From Sphagnum compactum (lineage: Eukaryota > Bryophyta > Sphagnopsida > Sphagnales), in the NCBI GenBank assembly GCA_965153455.1, contig OZ234496.1, positions 12,516,304-12,580,303 of the forward strand: a stretch of DNA of 64,000 nucleotides, given 5' to 3'. Shown one piece after another: positions 62,790-64,000 of this stretch (its first letter is position 1; every line of letters starts with the position of its first letter). Position numbers and translations under genes: made by a program. The notes below the pieces were generated by a model that worked only from the letters and a program-made list of their open reading frames with translations, did no database searches and was not told the DNA's origin.

Positions 62790-63075
62790 AATCCTGATCG
62801 AACAAAATTCGTCCCTTGGAGAGGGCCAAAAACATCATCCATTGGGAGGACAGACGGGAAAAAAAGTGTCATCAATTGAGAAGCCAGACGGAACAAATTT
62901 CATCCATCGTTAAAGCTATATATACAAATTCATCCATCTAGAGGCCAGACGGAAAAAAATCATCCGTCGAGAAGGCAGACTGAAACAATTTCATCCAACG
63001 AGAAGCCAGACGGGAAACTTTCATCCATTGAGAAGCCAGACGGGAAAGCTTTCATCCACCCGGAAGCCAGGTGGT
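62790..63075 (+). repeat. Degenerate minisatellite upstream of the At4g15545-like gene
   Basis: Roughly 27-35-base units carry 'catccat.gagaagccagac' followed by 'ggaaa'. At least eight variants occur between 62835 and 63075. The array ends about 150 bases before the start codon, so it lies in or next to the promoter. Confidence 0.85.
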
Positions 63076-63223
63076 GTTTGTTAAGAAATAGAGACGAAGA
63101 GGGGAGGAGACGGGGAACGCGCCCAAAGACATGACCGCGGCGACGGAGCCTTGTTGCTGGAAGGAAGGGAGGGAAGGAGGAAGGAAGAGTGCGATGGCGT
63201 GTGGTGCGTAACCTTTTCTTGGT

Positions 63224-63565
63224 ATGAGCAACAAGACGGGGACGCCGCAGCAACGGAGGGGGCATCTGGCCATGGGAAATGGAGGAGGAGGAGGAGGAGG
63301 AGGAGGAGGCGGGGAGTTTGAGCTTCCACAGGAGTTGTTGTCTGTTTTGCCATCTGATCCATACGAGCAGCTGGATGTGGCGCGTCGAATCACGGCCATG
63401 GCAGTCGCGGCGCGTGTCTCCAAGTTGGAATCGGAGACCGGCAAGTTGCGCCTTAAGCTTGCGGAGAAGGAGCATGTCATCCATGGACTGCAAGAGCGCG
63501 TCGGGGATGCGGAATCCACTTTGCAGGAGACCAGCGCGCGTCTATCGCACGCATTGGACGAGCAG
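63224..63565 (+). CDS. At4g15545-like coiled-coil protein, first exon (partial gene)
   Basis: The exon encodes 114 residues from the Met at 63224 to a GT donor after ...ALDEQ at 63566. A Gly-rich segment (about residues 18-30, from a GGA repeat) precedes FELPQELLSVLPSDPYEQLD, then a heptad-rich coiled coil with KLESETGKLRLKLAEKE. This matches the N-terminus of the plant family of Arabidopsis At4g15545, whose biochemical role I do not know. The following exon should begin with a further coiled-coil segment. An AG at 63713-63714 gives only a short frame (VRRMQ... then a stop near 63780), so the real second exon is probably beyond the window or this acceptor is not used. Confidence 0.85.
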
Positions 63566-64000
63566 GTTGGAAGGAAAATCGCACCCTGTTCTTTTACCTT
63601 TCTCTGCTCTTCCTCCCCTCTCTAGGCTGCTTAATCTTGGTTTCTTGCCCCTTTGTTTCTGTGCTTCTTTTTCCCCCGCGAGGTCTTCTTCGCGATCCTT
63701 TACGCTAATTGCAGGTCCGTCGTATGCAACTTCATGTCAATGGACCAGTTGAGGGTTCACACCCTCTATCTACATGCTAGATGTTAGCCGCAATAATTAT
63801 TCCGGTCATAGTGTGGCGATCGTGAGGTCGATTGATCATTCAATCCACGGAAACCTAGGGGCTTGTGCGTCACTAGGAGGAAGATTCTTCTTTGTGCCTC
63901 TTACGGTGGTCGAAAAGAAGGGGAAAAGCGACGCACAATTGCGGTTGTCAGCAGACAATGTGGCTTTCTTCTATCACTTCTCTTGTATTGCTTTCAATGA
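63566..64000 (+). other. Probable first intron of the At4g15545-like gene
   Basis: The sequence is pyrimidine-rich near 63600-63700 and has no frame continuing the family's coiled coil. It runs off the window edge. Confidence 0.5.

Noticed and set aside
62960-63519. Minus-strand open frames of 155-177 residues over the At4g15545-like exon
   Set aside because: They are antisense shadows of the first exon and of the minisatellite, with low-complexity Ser/Pro/Leu composition.
1-64000. CRISPR arrays, bacterial operons, phage genes, tRNA or rRNA genes
   Set aside because: The direct repeats present are transposon, minisatellite or segmental duplications without regular spacers. The genes are intron-bearing plant genes. 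I saw no convincing tRNA cloverleaf or rRNA core sequence, though small RNAs cannot be excluded by eye.

Overview
The window is nuclear DNA of a green plant, most likely a land plant. The evidence is spliced GT-AG genes with plant-only architectures, TTTAGGG-type repeats, and plant-type LTR, PIF/Harbinger, hAT-like and DDE_1 transposon relics in AT-rich spacers. The lineage cannot be fixed from the sequence. The modest introns and roughly one gene per 12 kb would suit a mid-sized genome, possibly a seedless plant, but that is a guess. There are five host genes, and all exon models here come from splice signals, reading phase and family similarity.

Layout: about 1.6-6.4 kb is a decayed Ty3/gypsy-like LTR element on the minus strand with gag and protease relics and no visible polymerase. 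About 7.65-8.48 kb holds a Harbinger-type MITE with attached tandem duplications. At 11.57-15.44 kb (minus) lies a seven-segment locus, modelled as six coding exons, for a 725-residue LEA protein with a C-terminal DUF4149/TMEM205-like membrane domain. At 16.19-19.16 kb is a PIF/Harbinger element with TAA target duplications. It sits inside a second copy of the 7.65-kb MITE, so the first MITE copy shows the empty site. At 23.80-27.44 kb (plus) is an 11-exon plastid-type serine hydroxymethyltransferase. At 28.24-28.98 kb is a dead DDE_1 transposase.

Two ARID-HMG chromatin protein genes, at 31.43-36.05 kb (minus) and 51.15-55.65 kb (plus), stand head to head. They are close paralogues: four internal exons have identical lengths (79, 163, 126 and 413 bases). 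The minus-strand copy has one extra exon that looks like a duplicate of its neighbour. The 15 kb between them is very AT-rich, with simple repeats and a small CACTA-like MITE. About 58.06-58.60 kb (minus) is a hAT-type transposase relic. The right edge (63.22 kb onward, plus) carries the first exon of an At4g15545-like coiled-coil protein, preceded by a degenerate minisatellite.

The host genes do not form a pathway. They cover chromatin architecture (ARID-HMG pair), one-carbon metabolism (SHMT), desiccation or membrane biology (LEA-DUF4149) and an uncharacterised plant coiled-coil family. No wholly new system was found. The best observations are the ARID-HMG inverted pair with exon gain or loss, the nested PIF insertion with its paralogous empty site, and the gag-protease-only LTR relic.
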